Below are positions 16,336 through 25,143 of a stretch of DNA of 36,513 nucleotides, piece after piece. Below the pieces are notes generated by a model. That model had not been told where the DNA came from. It saw nothing but the letters and a program-made list of their open reading frames with translations, and ran no database searches. Both the position numbers and the translations under genes were made by a program. Source of the DNA: Deltaproteobacteria bacterium HGW-Deltaproteobacteria-14 (lineage in GTDB: Bacteria > Myxococcota_A > UBA9042 > PHBI01). Numbering within the stretch: the stretch's first letter is position 1; every line of letters starts with the position of its first letter. The stretch is from the NCBI GenBank assembly GCA_002841945.1, contig PHBI01000054.1:1-36513 (forward strand). Reading direction: 5' to 3'.

Positions 16336-19300
16336 TCAGCGCGTCAGCGCGCCTTCGATGAGCCCGCTCGGCGTCCCTCCGAGCGGCGTCGGGGTGTCCG
16401 CCGGGTGCTCGAAGAGCGTCGCGGCGCCGACGCCGGTGCCCGACAAGGCGCGCGCCTGGAGCTCGTCTCGGTGGTTGTTGGCGATGATGGCGTCGCGCTC
16501 GAGGCTCATCCCGCGGCTGAAGCGCGGCGTGATGAAGGCCATGAAGGACGGGCTCCAGATCTCGAGCTGCTGGTCGGACGCGATGATGGCGCTCGAGATC
16601 AGCCCGGTGCCGGAGAGGTAGCGCGTCGCGAGCGCGTTCCAGTCGTAGCCGAGGGTGAGGACGTTCGACGCGGTGAGGTCGAACACGCGGGCGCTCGAGA
16701 TGAGCCCGGTGCCGTCCACGGCCACCGCCGGGGCGGTCTCCGCGGTGAAGCCCGCGATGTCGAAGGACTCGAGCTCGTCGGCGAGCAGCCGGCGGTCGAT
16801 GACGATGATCTCGCTCTGCACCGGGCCGTGGTTCATCCGCAGGATGGCGGGCGCCGGGTTGAGCTGGTCGAGGTAGTAGCTGAGGCTGCGGCGCGAGCCT
16901 CCGTCGGCGACGGCGGAGGCTGCCAGGCTCGTCCCGCGGGGGAAGCTCCGCACGTTCAGGATGTGAGAGCTCATCAAGAGCAGCTCGGAGGACATGAACG
17001 CCTGGTCGACGATGATGGCGCTCGAGATGAGCCCGGTGCCCGTCGAGTGGAACACGAACGAGCGGCTCAGCAGGTCTCGGGTGGCCAGGTAGTCGAAGTC
17101 GAAGATCGCCACCCGGGCGCTCGAGATGAGGCCCGTACCGAGTGATCGGTAGAGGTAGGTGTCGGTGTACTGGAGCTCGTAGCTGCCGCCGTTGTCCTGG
17201 CTCAGGCTCTTGGCGGCCTTGGCGTCGAGGCGCGCGATCACGGCGCTCGAGATGAGGCCGGCGCCGAGGTTGGCGAGGAAGAGCATGCTGCGCTCCTCGA
17301 TGTGCACGTAGGAGGCCGGGCGGCTCAGCCACTCGGGGCAGGTCAGCGTGGCGGGGACCTTGACGCCGTCGACCTCCACCTCCCAGTGGATCCCGCCCTC
17401 CACCTCCGCCACCTTGACCTTCTTGGTCTTGAACTCCGCGTAGTTCTTGCCCAACACGGTCTTGACCTTGAGGTGCTCGTTGCTCGCCCCGCGGATCCGC
17501 ACGAGCGCGGTCACGTCGTTGAGCCTGTGGGTGTCTGCGTCCTGCAGCTCGATTCGGAACACCCCCTGCCGCTCGCCGCTCGACGGCGCGATGATGGCGC
17601 CGCTGACGTTCGCCAAGGTCGTGGTCTGCCCGCAGGCGTCGCCGTAGCGCTTGTGCAGGGCCTCGGTGACCGCCTTGCCCGCGTCGAGCCGGCCGGCGCC
17701 GTTGTCGTCCTCGAAGCCGCCGCCGACGGAGCCCGGGTCAGCGGTCTTCTGGATGCGCGTCGCGACGCTCTGGGGGCGCTCGCCCGCCTCGAGGAGCAGG
17801 GCCACGACCGCGCTGGCCTCGGCCGCGGCCACCGACGTGCCGCTCTGGAGCCAGTATCCGAACTCCAGCGGGTTGCCGGGCGCGAAGGTCATCGAGATCG
17901 CCGCGTCCGGGTAGCCGTCGCCGTTGTCGTCCTGGTCGGGCGCGCCCGCTGGCGCCAGGACGTCGATCACGCCGCGGCCGTTGGTGTACTTGGCGCGCAC
18001 GCCCTTGACCTTGCCCGCGGCGAGCTCGACGGGGACGTAGGCGCCCACTGCGATGACCTCTGGGAAGCCGGCGGGGTAGGTCGCCGCCTCGTCGCCGTCG
18101 TTGCCGGTCGCGGCGACCAGGACCACGCCGTGCTCCTTGGCGTACGCGATGGCCTGCTCGAGCAGCGGCGACGGGAGGTAGCCAGACGGGAAGGCCAGGC
18201 TCATGTTGATGACGTCGGCGCCCTGGTCTACGGCCCAGACGATGCCCTCGACCAGCGACAGCTCGGTGCCGGCCTTGTTCTCGTCGAGGACCTTGATCGG
18301 CAGGATGCTGGCGTTACCGGCGATGGGCAGCGTCGCGCCGAGCCCCACCATGGTGGTCGTCATCTGCGTGCCGTGGCCGTTGTCGTCGTTGGCGTGGTCG
18401 TCGTCGTTGACGAAGTCGTAGCCGCCGAAGAAGGCCACGCCCGCGAGGTCGGGCGCCTTGGCGTAGGTCCCGCTCGCGTCGCTGTAGTCCTCGTAGGCGA
18501 CGCCGGTGTCGAGCACGGCGATGGCCACACCCTTGCCGCTCATCCCTTCGCGGACGGCCTTCGGCACGCCGAGGTGGGTGAGGGTCCACTGCAGCCACGC
18601 GAGGGGGGCCTGGACGCCGACCTTGTCCTCGTCGTACTTGGCCCCCTTCTCGAAGTAGGTGTTCTGGGCCAGCAGCATCAACGAGGTCTTGAGCAGGAGC
18701 TCCTTCTCGAGGTCCGAGAGCGCGTGCTCGACCGCCTTGCGCTCGTCCTCTGCGGCCTTGAGCTCGAGCTTTCGCTCCACGAGCTCTCCGGCGCGGAGGT
18801 CGTAGTGCGCCTGCCAGCGCGCCATGTCGGCCAGCGGCTGGGCGTCCGCCGCGGTCGCCTGTGCGAGCAGCTGCTCCCGCTCGGCCATGAGGGCCTGCCA
18901 GGTCGCGACCACGGCCTGCGCGGAGGCGAGCGTGTTGGCGGCCTTGTCCGCGTTGGCGAGCGCCTTCGCCAGGTCCTTCGGCTGCGCCTGCTCGACCGCC
19001 GTCGCCGCCTTGTCGTATTCAGCCCGTGCCTTGTCGACGTTGGCGACGTAACCGAGCAGCTTCTTGCGGGTGTCGTCGAGGACCTTCTGGGCGTTCTGGA
19101 TCGCCTTCAGGGAGATCGCGCGCGCATCTTCGGCGTCCTCGAGTCGGTCTTCGGCGACGCGCAGCGCTGTCTCGGCGGCGTCCTTCGCGGAGTCCGCCTC
19201 TCGCTCGGCGGCTCGACGCAGGATCGAGAGCTCCTCGAGGTCGACCCGTTGGAGCTCCATCGCCTCGACGATCTCGTCGGCGGCCGAGAAGGTCTCGAAC

Positions 19301-19962
19301 GCGCTCGTCGTGTCGGCGTCCATCGAGCGGTCGATGGCGACGATCGGGTCGTCGTTGTTCCCGTCCCAGAACAGGCGCAGGTTGCCGAGGACGAAGCTCT
19401 TCGGCTGCTTGCGCGAGATCTCGGACGGCGGCGGGATGATCGGCGCCGTGGAGCCGCCGGCGGCGCGCATCACGGCGAGCGGGCCGGCTCGCTTGACGAG
19501 CGGGTGGCGGCTGACCCGCGCGATGGCGGCGTCGAGCTCGTCGGGGGGCGCGGCGAGCCGGGCCACCCCTGGGAACCGGCTGACCGCGCGCACGCTCAGC
19601 CCGGTGTCCGCGGCGACGCGGTCCCAGGCGTCCTCGCCCGCGCCGGGCTGCAGCGTGACGAGCACCTCGTCAGCGATGACCTCGATTGGGCCGCGCTCGT
19701 TCCGACTCCAGCGGGTGTCGAGCGTCGCGCGCGCGACGGCGGCCATGGAGAGGGTGGGAGATGCCTCGGGGGGGGCGGTGCGCCGCGTCGTCGCGGTGGC
19801 TGCACGCACCGGGGTCCGCGGCGGAACGGACTCCGACCGCGACGTCATGGGGGTCGGTATCGCACGCGTGGGCGACGACGACGGCGTGAGCGTCGTGCTG
19901 TCGGCGCAGAGCAGCATCGCGGCGAGCGCGGTCAGCGGCACTGTGAGTTGACGGAATTGCAT
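16336..19962 (-). CDS. S8 serine protease with coiled coil and LISSA repeats
   Basis: A 1208-residue secreted subtilase; AAGGA lies eight bases before the ATG. Signal peptide 1-20, then a Ser/Thr/Pro-rich linker. Residues about 95-165 form a propeptide-like domain (EVLVTLQPGAGEDAWDRV). Residues about 225-440 are an Ala/Glu/Lys/Asp heptad-rich coiled coil inserted before the catalytic domain. The catalytic triad is complete: Asp485 (AVLDTGV), His530 (NGHGTQM) and Ser710 (SGTSVAAA), with the oxyanion Asn in ATGND. A beta-rich domain (about 780-890) leads to the C-terminal array of nine units, beginning at residues 900, 942, 975, 1010, 1046, 1084, 1118, 1151 and 1175. Five read close to GTGLISSA. 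It is probably extracellular. No immediate operon partner; its paralogue lies at 25144-27738. Confidence 0.95.
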   Translation of the reverse strand: MQFRQLTVPLTALAAMLLCADSTTLTPSSSPTRAIPTPMTSRSESVPPRTPVRAATATTRRTAPPEASPTLSMAAVARATLDTRWSRNERGPIEVIADEVLVTLQPGAGEDAWDRVAADTGLSVRAVSRFPGVARLAAPPDELDAAIARVSRHPLVKRAGPLAVMRAAGGSTAPIIPPPSEISRKQPKSFVLGNLRLFWDGNNDDPIVAIDRSMDADTTSAFETFSAADEIVEAMELQRVDLEELSILRRAAEREADSAKDAAETALRVAEDRLEDAEDARAISLKAIQNAQKVLDDTRKKLLGYVANVDKARAEYDKAATAVEQAQPKDLAKALANADKAANTLASAQAVVATWQALMAEREQLLAQATAADAQPLADMARWQAHYDLRAGELVERKLELKAAEDERKAVEHALSDLEKELLLKTSLMLLAQNTYFEKGAKYDEDKVGVQAPLAWLQWTLTHLGVPKAVREGMSGKGVAIAVLDTGVAYEDYSDASGTYAKAPDLAGVAFFGGYDFVNDDDHANDDNGHGTQMTTTMVGLGATLPIAGNASILPIKVLDENKAGTELSLVEGIVWAVDQGADVINMSLAFPSGYLPSPLLEQAIAYAKEHGVVLVAATGNDGDEAATYPAGFPEVIAVGAYVPVELAAGKVKGVRAKYTNGRGVIDVLAPAGAPDQDDNGDGYPDAAISMTFAPGNPLEFGYWLQSGTSVAAAEASAVVALLLEAGERPQSVATRIQKTADPGSVGGGFEDDNGAGRLDAGKAVTEALHKRYGDACGQTTTLANVSGAIIAPSSGERQGVFRIELQDADTHRLNDVTALVRIRGASNEHLKVKTVLGKNYAEFKTKKVKVAEVEGGIHWEVEVDGVKVPATLTCPEWLSRPASYVHIEERSMLFLANLGAGLISSAVIARLDAKAAKSLSQDNGGSYELQYTDTYLYRSLGTGLISSARVAIFDFDYLATRDLLSRSFVFHSTGTGLISSAIIVDQAFMSSELLLMSSHILNVRSFPRGTSLAASAVADGGSRRSLSYYLDQLNPAPAILRMNHGPVQSEIIVIDRRLLADELESFDIAGFTAETAPAVAVDGTGLISSARVFDLTASNVLTLGYDWNALATRYLSGTGLISSAIIASDQQLEIWSPSFMAFITPRFSRGMSLERDAIIANNHRDELQARALSGTGVGAATLFEHPADTPTPLGGTPSGLIEGALTR
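16410..17265 (-). repeat. C-terminal LISSA repeat array of the first S8 protease
   Basis: Nine units with a spacing of 24-42 residues, mostly 33-38. The strong copies have first Gly codons at 17265, 17139, 17040, 16713 and 16611. The degenerate copies are RGTSLAASAV (16935), GPVQSEIIVI (16827), RGMSLERDAII (16512) and GTGVGAATL (16440). The shared DNA core ggcgctcgagat (plus strand) recurs at 17242, 17116, 17017, 16690 and 16588. Confidence 0.85.
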
Positions 19963-20018
19963 CGCGAGCGATCCTTCGCCGGGTGTGGCGACTCAATGTG
20001 GTGTGTCCACCATTGGTC

Positions 20019-20053
20019 GACGGTTCTCGCGGGAGCTTGCGCCGAGAACCGTC
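20019..20053. repeat. Perfect 11-bp inverted repeat upstream of the S8 protease
   Basis: GACGGTTCTCG (20019-20029) and CGAGAACCGTC (20043-20053) are perfect inverted arms with a 13-base loop. Next to it lies an imperfect palindrome (about 19994-20015, arms CAAT..GGTG and CACCATTG). Both lie between the methyltransferase stop (20146) and the protease start (19962), on the shared minus strand. It may be a terminator for the former or an operator for the latter; the absence of a T tract leaves this open. Confidence 0.5.
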
Positions 20054-20145
20054 CGTCGGCGGCTCTCTTGTAACCGGCGCCTGCGGTCATGACCCTGTGG
20101 CGCTCACGGCAGGCCGCCCCGCGGTCCTCGCACGTAACTCGAGCG

Positions 20146-21615
20146 CTAGCGTCCCGAGATCTCCGCGGAGGCCGCGGCGCGGCGCTCGGCCTCGGCGGCC
20201 TCGGCGTCGCGCCCGAGGGTGCGCAGGAGGTGGGCGAGGTTGGCCCAGGTGACGGGGTGCGGGGCGTGCTCGACGCTGCGGCGGTACCACGTGACCGCGG
20301 CGTCGGGCTCGCCGACGAGGGCGTGGGCGCGGCCGAGCTCGAAGGCGATGTCCCAGCGGCGCTCGAGGTCCTCGTCCCAGCCGACGAGCAGGTGGTGGAT
20401 GGCGAGGGCGTAGTACTCGTCGGCGATGGCGGCGAGGCCGACGCGATAGCGGTGCTCGGGCTCCCACGGGTCCATGGCGACGCAGCGCAGGTAGCACCGG
20501 AGCGCGCGCCGGTGCTCGCCGTCGTCGAGGGAGTAGGCGCCCGCCGCGCGCGTGTCCATCAGCGCCATCACGCGGCCGGTGTCGAGGTGCGCGTCGAAGG
20601 CCGCGGCGACGGCGGCGTCGGGGCCCGAGGGGATGAGGATCGCGGTGTGCAGCGGGTCGAGGGGCTCATCGGTGCGCGCGACCCCCCACCCGAGCGCGGC
20701 GGCGAAGGCGTCGAGGACCGGGAAGTGGAGGGCCTCGGTGAGGCTCCCGCCGTAGGTGTGCAGCGCGGGGGTGAAGTGGCCGTAGAGGGCGCGCTCGTCG
20801 GCGTGCCCGCAGTCGGTGGTGACGATGACCCCGCCCGGGGCGAGGTCGGGCGCGAGGCGGAGCAGGAAGTCGAGGTAGCGGTCGGGGTAGGCGAGGGTGA
20901 CCTCCGCGAGGCCGCGGGTCAGGCGGCCGATGACCTCGGCGTGGCGCGGGTCGTCGCAGCAGGCGTCGAGGGCGACGGGCTCCCAGGCGGGCTCGACGTC
21001 GACGTCGGCGAGGCTCCGCGGGATGGGCGTGCGGGGCGAGAGCTGGACCATCAGCGTGCGGTAGCTGCCGTCCGCGTGGCGCTGGAGGTGGACGGCGGGC
21101 ACGGCCGAGGCGACGTAGTTCGCGATGACGAGGACCAGCGGCGCGTCGGTCGGGGCGGGCGCGGCGGCGTCGAGGGCGAGGCGAGCGGGTCGGACGACGC
21201 CGGCGCTGACCCAGGGGGCGAGGCGCGGGGAGGCGGCGGCCTCGTCGACGACGCGCTGCGAGGCGTCGGTGAGGAGGTAGCGGGTGCGGGCGAGGAGCGA
21301 TCGCGCGGCGGCGTCGCCCTCGGCGAGGGCGCGCAGGAAGTTGGCGGCGAAGCGGCCGTCGCCGGCGCCGATCTCGAGGACCGAGAGGGGGGCGTCGTCG
21401 GCGATGGAGCCGCGCTCGGTGAGCCGGGCGACCAGGGCGGCGTAGAACGCGGCGCGCTCCGAGGCGGCGACGCCGTTCGAGGTGGCGAGGCTCGGGACCT
21501 CGCCGGTGGCGAAGGGCGCTGCGCCGCGCTCGGCCCACCACGCGGCGTGGAGCCGCCACAGGGGGCTGTGATCGATGCGCACGAAGGGCTCGGCGAGGAT
21601 GGGCACGGCCGGCAC
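20146..21615 (-). CDS. SAM-dependent methyltransferase fused to TPR repeats
   Basis: No ATG exists between the divergent gene and the conserved start, so I choose a GTG at 21615 (a second GTG at 21606 is possible), giving 489 residues. The N-terminal part (PILAEPFVRIDHSPLWRLHAAWW) precedes a class I methyltransferase core: SVLEIGAGDGRFAANFLRAL is the SAM-binding glycine loop near residue 80. LVLVIANYVASAVPAVHLQ resembles the product-strand region of MidA-like protein arginine methyltransferases. VIVTTDCGHAD belongs to a later strand. Residues about 390-489 form two or three tetratricopeptide-type helices (CYLRCVAMDPWEPEHRYRVG, WANLAHLLRTLGRDAEA) for protein contacts. It is likely a cytoplasmic protein methyltransferase. 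It is divergent from the macro-like protein, with only 61 bases between them. Confidence 0.85.
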   Translation of the reverse strand: MPAVPILAEPFVRIDHSPLWRLHAAWWAERGAAPFATGEVPSLATSNGVAASERAAFYAALVARLTERGSIADDAPLSVLEIGAGDGRFAANFLRALAEGDAAARSLLARTRYLLTDASQRVVDEAAASPRLAPWVSAGVVRPARLALDAAAPAPTDAPLVLVIANYVASAVPAVHLQRHADGSYRTLMVQLSPRTPIPRSLADVDVEPAWEPVALDACCDDPRHAEVIGRLTRGLAEVTLAYPDRYLDFLLRLAPDLAPGGVIVTTDCGHADERALYGHFTPALHTYGGSLTEALHFPVLDAFAAALGWGVARTDEPLDPLHTAILIPSGPDAAVAAAFDAHLDTGRVMALMDTRAAGAYSLDDGEHRRALRCYLRCVAMDPWEPEHRYRVGLAAIADEYYALAIHHLLVGWDEDLERRWDIAFELGRAHALVGEPDAAVTWYRRSVEHAPHPVTWANLAHLLRTLGRDAEAAEAERRAAASAEISGR

Positions 21616-21676
21616 GGTAGCGCGTTCCGCGGCTGCTCGATAGGCTGGCGGGGCACGACGGGCGAGGGGGGCTGCG

Positions 21677-22657
21677 ATGTGGTTCGAGCGGCTGATGGGG
21701 TTCGCGGAGGAGTCGCCGGCGCAGGTGCGCGCGAGCATTCGGTGTGAGGGCGAGGAGCTGGTCTCGCTGGTGAACGGGCGCCGGGTGCGGTGTGGGCGTC
21801 TCACGACGCCGAGCCTGGGAGAGCTGCGCGCGGCGGTCGGGGAGGTGCGGGCGGCCGCGCCGGCCCGCGCGCGCGAGGTCGTCGGGGACGTGGGGAAGCT
21901 GCACCGGGACCCGGCGAACGCGGGGGCGCTGTTTCAGGCGGCGTCGCAGTTCAACCTGCTCGAGATGACCGGGCCGTCGGTGACCCCCGAGCGGGGCGTC
22001 GGGATCTACGAGCACGACCACACCCAGGGGCCGACCTGCGCCATCGCGTGCGGGGGCGGGACCATCTATCGCAACTACTTCGCGCCGGTCGGCGGCGAGC
22101 TCGGGCAGACGGCGGCGCGTCAGATCGACTGCCTCGCGGAGCTCGGGGTGGCGCTCGGCGGGCCGGGGCTGTGGGAGATGCGCAACGGCTACGCGCTCGC
22201 GTCGGAGGCGGGGCTCGCGCAGGTGAACGCGCGGCTCGCGGCGGTCGATGACGCGGGGCGCGACAGGCTGCGCGGGCTCTTGCGGGTCGGGGTGCAGCAC
22301 GACGTCGCCGTCCTCGGGACCGACCACCGCGTGACGCAGGTGTACGGCTCGGCGCTGCCGGTGGCGTACGGGCGGCCGCCGGGGCACCTGTGGGAGCCGC
22401 TGGCGCGGCTGGTCCTCGAGGCGTCCTACGAGGCGACGGTGCTGGTGGCGCGGCAGAGCGGGATCCGCACGCTCTACCTGACGCTCCTCGGCGGGGGCGT
22501 CTTCGGCAACGACGACGCCTGGATCGGCGACGCCGTGGTCCGCGCGCTGGCGCTGGCGGGCGGTCTCGACGTCCGCCTCGTGAGCTACGGCGGGCCCAAG
22601 CCCATCGTGGCGCGCATCCTGGGTGCCCACGCCGCGGGCCGCGCCGCGCTGAGCTGA
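21677..22657 (+). CDS. Conserved protein with a macro/PARG-like domain
   Basis: A 326-residue protein with a GGGGGG ribosome binding site. From memory this is a conserved bacterial family with strong sequence landmarks: an N-terminal MWFERLMGF..EESP, a central ASQFNLLEM and VTPERGVGIYEHDHTQGPTCAIACGG (given here in part) leading to GTIYRNYF, LWEMRNGYALAS, and a C-terminal LTLLGGGVFGNDD. The alternation of TQGP, the Gly-rich strand and GGGVFGN is reminiscent of ADP-ribose-binding macro domains and poly-ADP-ribose glycohydrolase (GGG loop), but no known catalytic role is certain. It is predicted cytoplasmic, with no signal or membrane segment. It lies 23 bases upstream of hrpB on the same strand and may share its transcript. 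Confidence 0.8.
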   Translation: MWFERLMGFAEESPAQVRASIRCEGEELVSLVNGRRVRCGRLTTPSLGELRAAVGEVRAAAPARAREVVGDVGKLHRDPANAGALFQAASQFNLLEMTGPSVTPERGVGIYEHDHTQGPTCAIACGGGTIYRNYFAPVGGELGQTAARQIDCLAELGVALGGPGLWEMRNGYALASEAGLAQVNARLAAVDDAGRDRLRGLLRVGVQHDVAVLGTDHRVTQVYGSALPVAYGRPPGHLWEPLARLVLEASYEATVLVARQSGIRTLYLTLLGGGVFGNDDAWIGDAVVRALALAGGLDVRLVSYGGPKPIVARILGAHAAGRAALS

Positions 22658-22680
22658 ATTCTGGGGTATGGTCCGCGCCG

Positions 22681-25110
22681 ATGCCGGCCCCGTCTCCATC
22701 GCTCCCCATCGCGCCGCTGCTGCCCCGGGTCCTCGCCGCGGCGCGGACGCACCCGGTCGTGGTGTCGGCGCCCACGGGGTCGGGCAAGTCGACGTGCGTC
22801 CCGTCGGTCCTGACGGCGCTCGGGCGGGTGCTGGTGATCGAGCCGCGGCGCGTGGCGTGTCGTGCGCTCGCGGTGCGGGTGGCCGAGCTGCGGGGGTGCG
22901 CAGCGGGGACCGACGTCGGCTGGATCGTGCGCGACGAGCGGCGGGTCGCGAGGGACGCCGCGATCACCTTCGTGACGCCAGGCGTCGCGCTGCGCATCGT
23001 GCAGTCGGGAGACATCGACGCCTTCGGGGCGGTGGTGCTCGACGAGTTCCACGAGCGGGCCTTCGACACCGATCTCTTGCTGTGCCTGTTGCAGGAGCGC
23101 CGCGTGCCCGGGGGCGGCGGCGCGGCGCTGGTGGTGATGTCGGCGACCATCGAGGGCGAGCGCGTGGCCGAGCACCTCGGGGGGGTGCACCTCGCGGGCG
23201 AGGGGCGGACCTACCCGATCGAGGTGCGCTGGCGCCCGGGCGAGGCGACGGCGCCGACCAAGCGCGGGCTCGAGGAGCGGCTGATCGCGGCGTTGGAGTC
23301 GTGCGACCGGGATCCCGGGGACGTGCTGGTGTTTCTGCCGGGCAAGGCCGAGATCGCGCGTCTGGCCCAGGCCCTCGACGCGCGCGGGGGCGGGCGGTGG
23401 GACGTGGCGACGCTGCACGGCGCGATGAGCGTGCGCGATCAGGGGGACGTGCTGCGTCCCCGAGGGGAGGGGCGTGGGGGCGCTGGGCGGCGGCGGGTGG
23501 TGCTGGCGACCAACGTCGCCGAGACGAGCCTGACCATCCCCGGGGTGGGCGTGGTCATCGACAGCGGGCTCGTGCGGGGGATGGTCTATCGGGCGGGGCG
23601 CGGGTATCTGAGCCTCTTGCCGATCGCGCGCGACTCCGCCGAGCAGCGCGCGGGGCGCGCCGGGCGGCTGGGTCCCGGGGTGTGCGTGCGGCTGTGGAGC
23701 GAGGCGGCGCCGCTCTCCGAGGTGACGGTGCCCGAGATCCACCGCGGGTCGCTCGTGTCGCTGACGCTGTCGGCCTTGGCGTGCAGCCCGCGGGGGATGG
23801 AGCTGCCGTGGCTGGACCGGCCGAAGTCGTTCGCGGTGGCGGCGGCGATGGCCGAGCTGACGGCGCTCGGGTGCGTGCGCGACGGGGTCATCACCGAGGC
23901 GGGGGTGCGGCTGTTCTCGCTGCCGCTCGACGTCGGGCTGGCGCGGCTCCTGGTCGAGGGGGACATGGAGCCGGGGCTGGCGGAGCCGTCGTTGCTCTTG
24001 GCGGCGGCGCTGAGCGCGGACCGCCCGCTCTTTCGGCGGGCGGAGCGCGGGGGCTTCGGGGGGTACGACGCGCCGCAGCGGGTGGCGCCCGAGGACGACC
24101 TGCGGGCGGCGGGCTGTGACGCGGTCGCGCTGATCGCGGCGGTGCGCGAGGGGGACGCGGGGCGGCACGGGCTCGACGGCAAGGCGCTGAGCGAGGCGCG
24201 GGCTGCGGCGGGGCGTTTTCGGAAGCTCGGCTTCGGGGATTTGAGCTGGACCGGCGCGGTGCCGCGGCGGTCGCTCGCCGAGCTGTTGCTGCGGGTGTGG
24301 CCGGGCTGTGCGCACGTGCGGCGCGACCAGAAGAAGCGGCGCTTCACCTGGGCGGCGGACGGCTCGGAGATGGAGCTGGACGGCGACAGCGCGGTGCGGG
24401 CGGGGGACACCGAGGCGGTGTTGATCCTCGACTCGCGGGCGGTGGCGGTGCAGCAGCAGCGGCCGGGGAGCGGGCTGCTCATCACGGCGGCGATGCCGGT
24501 GCCGATCGCGTGGTTGGCGGCGGCGGGGCTCGGCGAGGTGGTGGCGGGCAAGCCCGAGCTGGGCGATGACGGGCTACGGGTCACGGTCTCTCAGGTCTAC
24601 GCGGGCCGAGCGCTGGCCAGTCGCGAGGAGATCCCGCGCGGCGAGGTGGCGCGCGTGGCCATCCGGGACCTGGTCCTGGCCGGCCGCATCATGGAGGAGG
24701 AGGGGCTGCTGGCGGCGCTCGAGGAGCGCTATCAGCGTGCGTCTCTGGCGGCGCTGCTCGCGCAGGAGGGCCCGCTGCCGGCGCTGTCCGACTTCGTCTT
24801 GGCGCGCCTGACCGAGCTCGGCCTCGAGAGCTGGGACGACCTGGCGCTGTTGAACCCGGAGGACTTGCTGCCCGCGCCGCCGTCGGACGAGGTCGCCGCC
24901 CAGCTCGAGCGGCGCTTCCCGCGGACGCTCAACACCGGCGACGCGGCCTACGAGATCGAGTACCGCGTGTCCGAGCGCCGGGCCATCTTCCACCAGGTCC
25001 GGGGCGTCCGGAAGCTCCCCCCGTCGCCGACGCACCTCCCCGCGCTCACCGGTTTCCGCCTCTCCTGGGAGCACAAGAACCGCGTCCAGCCCATCGCCGG
25101 CCGGGGGTGA
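22681..25110 (+). CDS. hrpB: ATP-dependent helicase HrpB (DEAH family)
   Basis: An 809-residue protein, the normal length for HrpB. The ATG at 22681 is chosen because the protein then begins SLPIAPLLPRVLAAARTHPVVVSAPTGSGKST, exactly as in the family; the longer open frame overlaps the previous gene. Motif I is GSGKST (33-38), motif II is DEFHER (121-126), motif III is SAT, and motif VI is QRAGRAGR (322-329). The C-terminal domains contain the HrpB signature PAPPSDEVAAQLERRFP and the end segment FRLSWEHKNRVQPIAGRG. HrpB is a non-essential cytoplasmic DExH RNA helicase of uncertain substrate. It follows the macro-like gene closely, and converges on the S8 protease gene with 33 bases between the stops. 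Confidence 0.96.
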   Translation: MPAPSPSLPIAPLLPRVLAAARTHPVVVSAPTGSGKSTCVPSVLTALGRVLVIEPRRVACRALAVRVAELRGCAAGTDVGWIVRDERRVARDAAITFVTPGVALRIVQSGDIDAFGAVVLDEFHERAFDTDLLLCLLQERRVPGGGGAALVVMSATIEGERVAEHLGGVHLAGEGRTYPIEVRWRPGEATAPTKRGLEERLIAALESCDRDPGDVLVFLPGKAEIARLAQALDARGGGRWDVATLHGAMSVRDQGDVLRPRGEGRGGAGRRRVVLATNVAETSLTIPGVGVVIDSGLVRGMVYRAGRGYLSLLPIARDSAEQRAGRAGRLGPGVCVRLWSEAAPLSEVTVPEIHRGSLVSLTLSALACSPRGMELPWLDRPKSFAVAAAMAELTALGCVRDGVITEAGVRLFSLPLDVGLARLLVEGDMEPGLAEPSLLLAAALSADRPLFRRAERGGFGGYDAPQRVAPEDDLRAAGCDAVALIAAVREGDAGRHGLDGKALSEARAAAGRFRKLGFGDLSWTGAVPRRSLAELLLRVWPGCAHVRRDQKKRRFTWAADGSEMELDGDSAVRAGDTEAVLILDSRAVAVQQQRPGSGLLITAAMPVPIAWLAAAGLGEVVAGKPELGDDGLRVTVSQVYAGRALASREEIPRGEVARVAIRDLVLAGRIMEEEGLLAALEERYQRASLAALLAQEGPLPALSDFVLARLTELGLESWDDLALLNPEDLLPAPPSDEVAAQLERRFPRTLNTGDAAYEIEYRVSERRAIFHQVRGVRKLPPSPTHLPALTGFRLSWEHKNRVQPIAGRG

Positions 25111-25143
25111 CGCGCCGGCGGGAGTCGAGCGCCCGTCGAACGG

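Noticed and set aside
17302..20073. A 923-codon plus-strand frame opposite the first S8 protease
   Set aside because: Low-complexity composition and no motifs, while the minus strand has a complete catalytic triad and repeat array.
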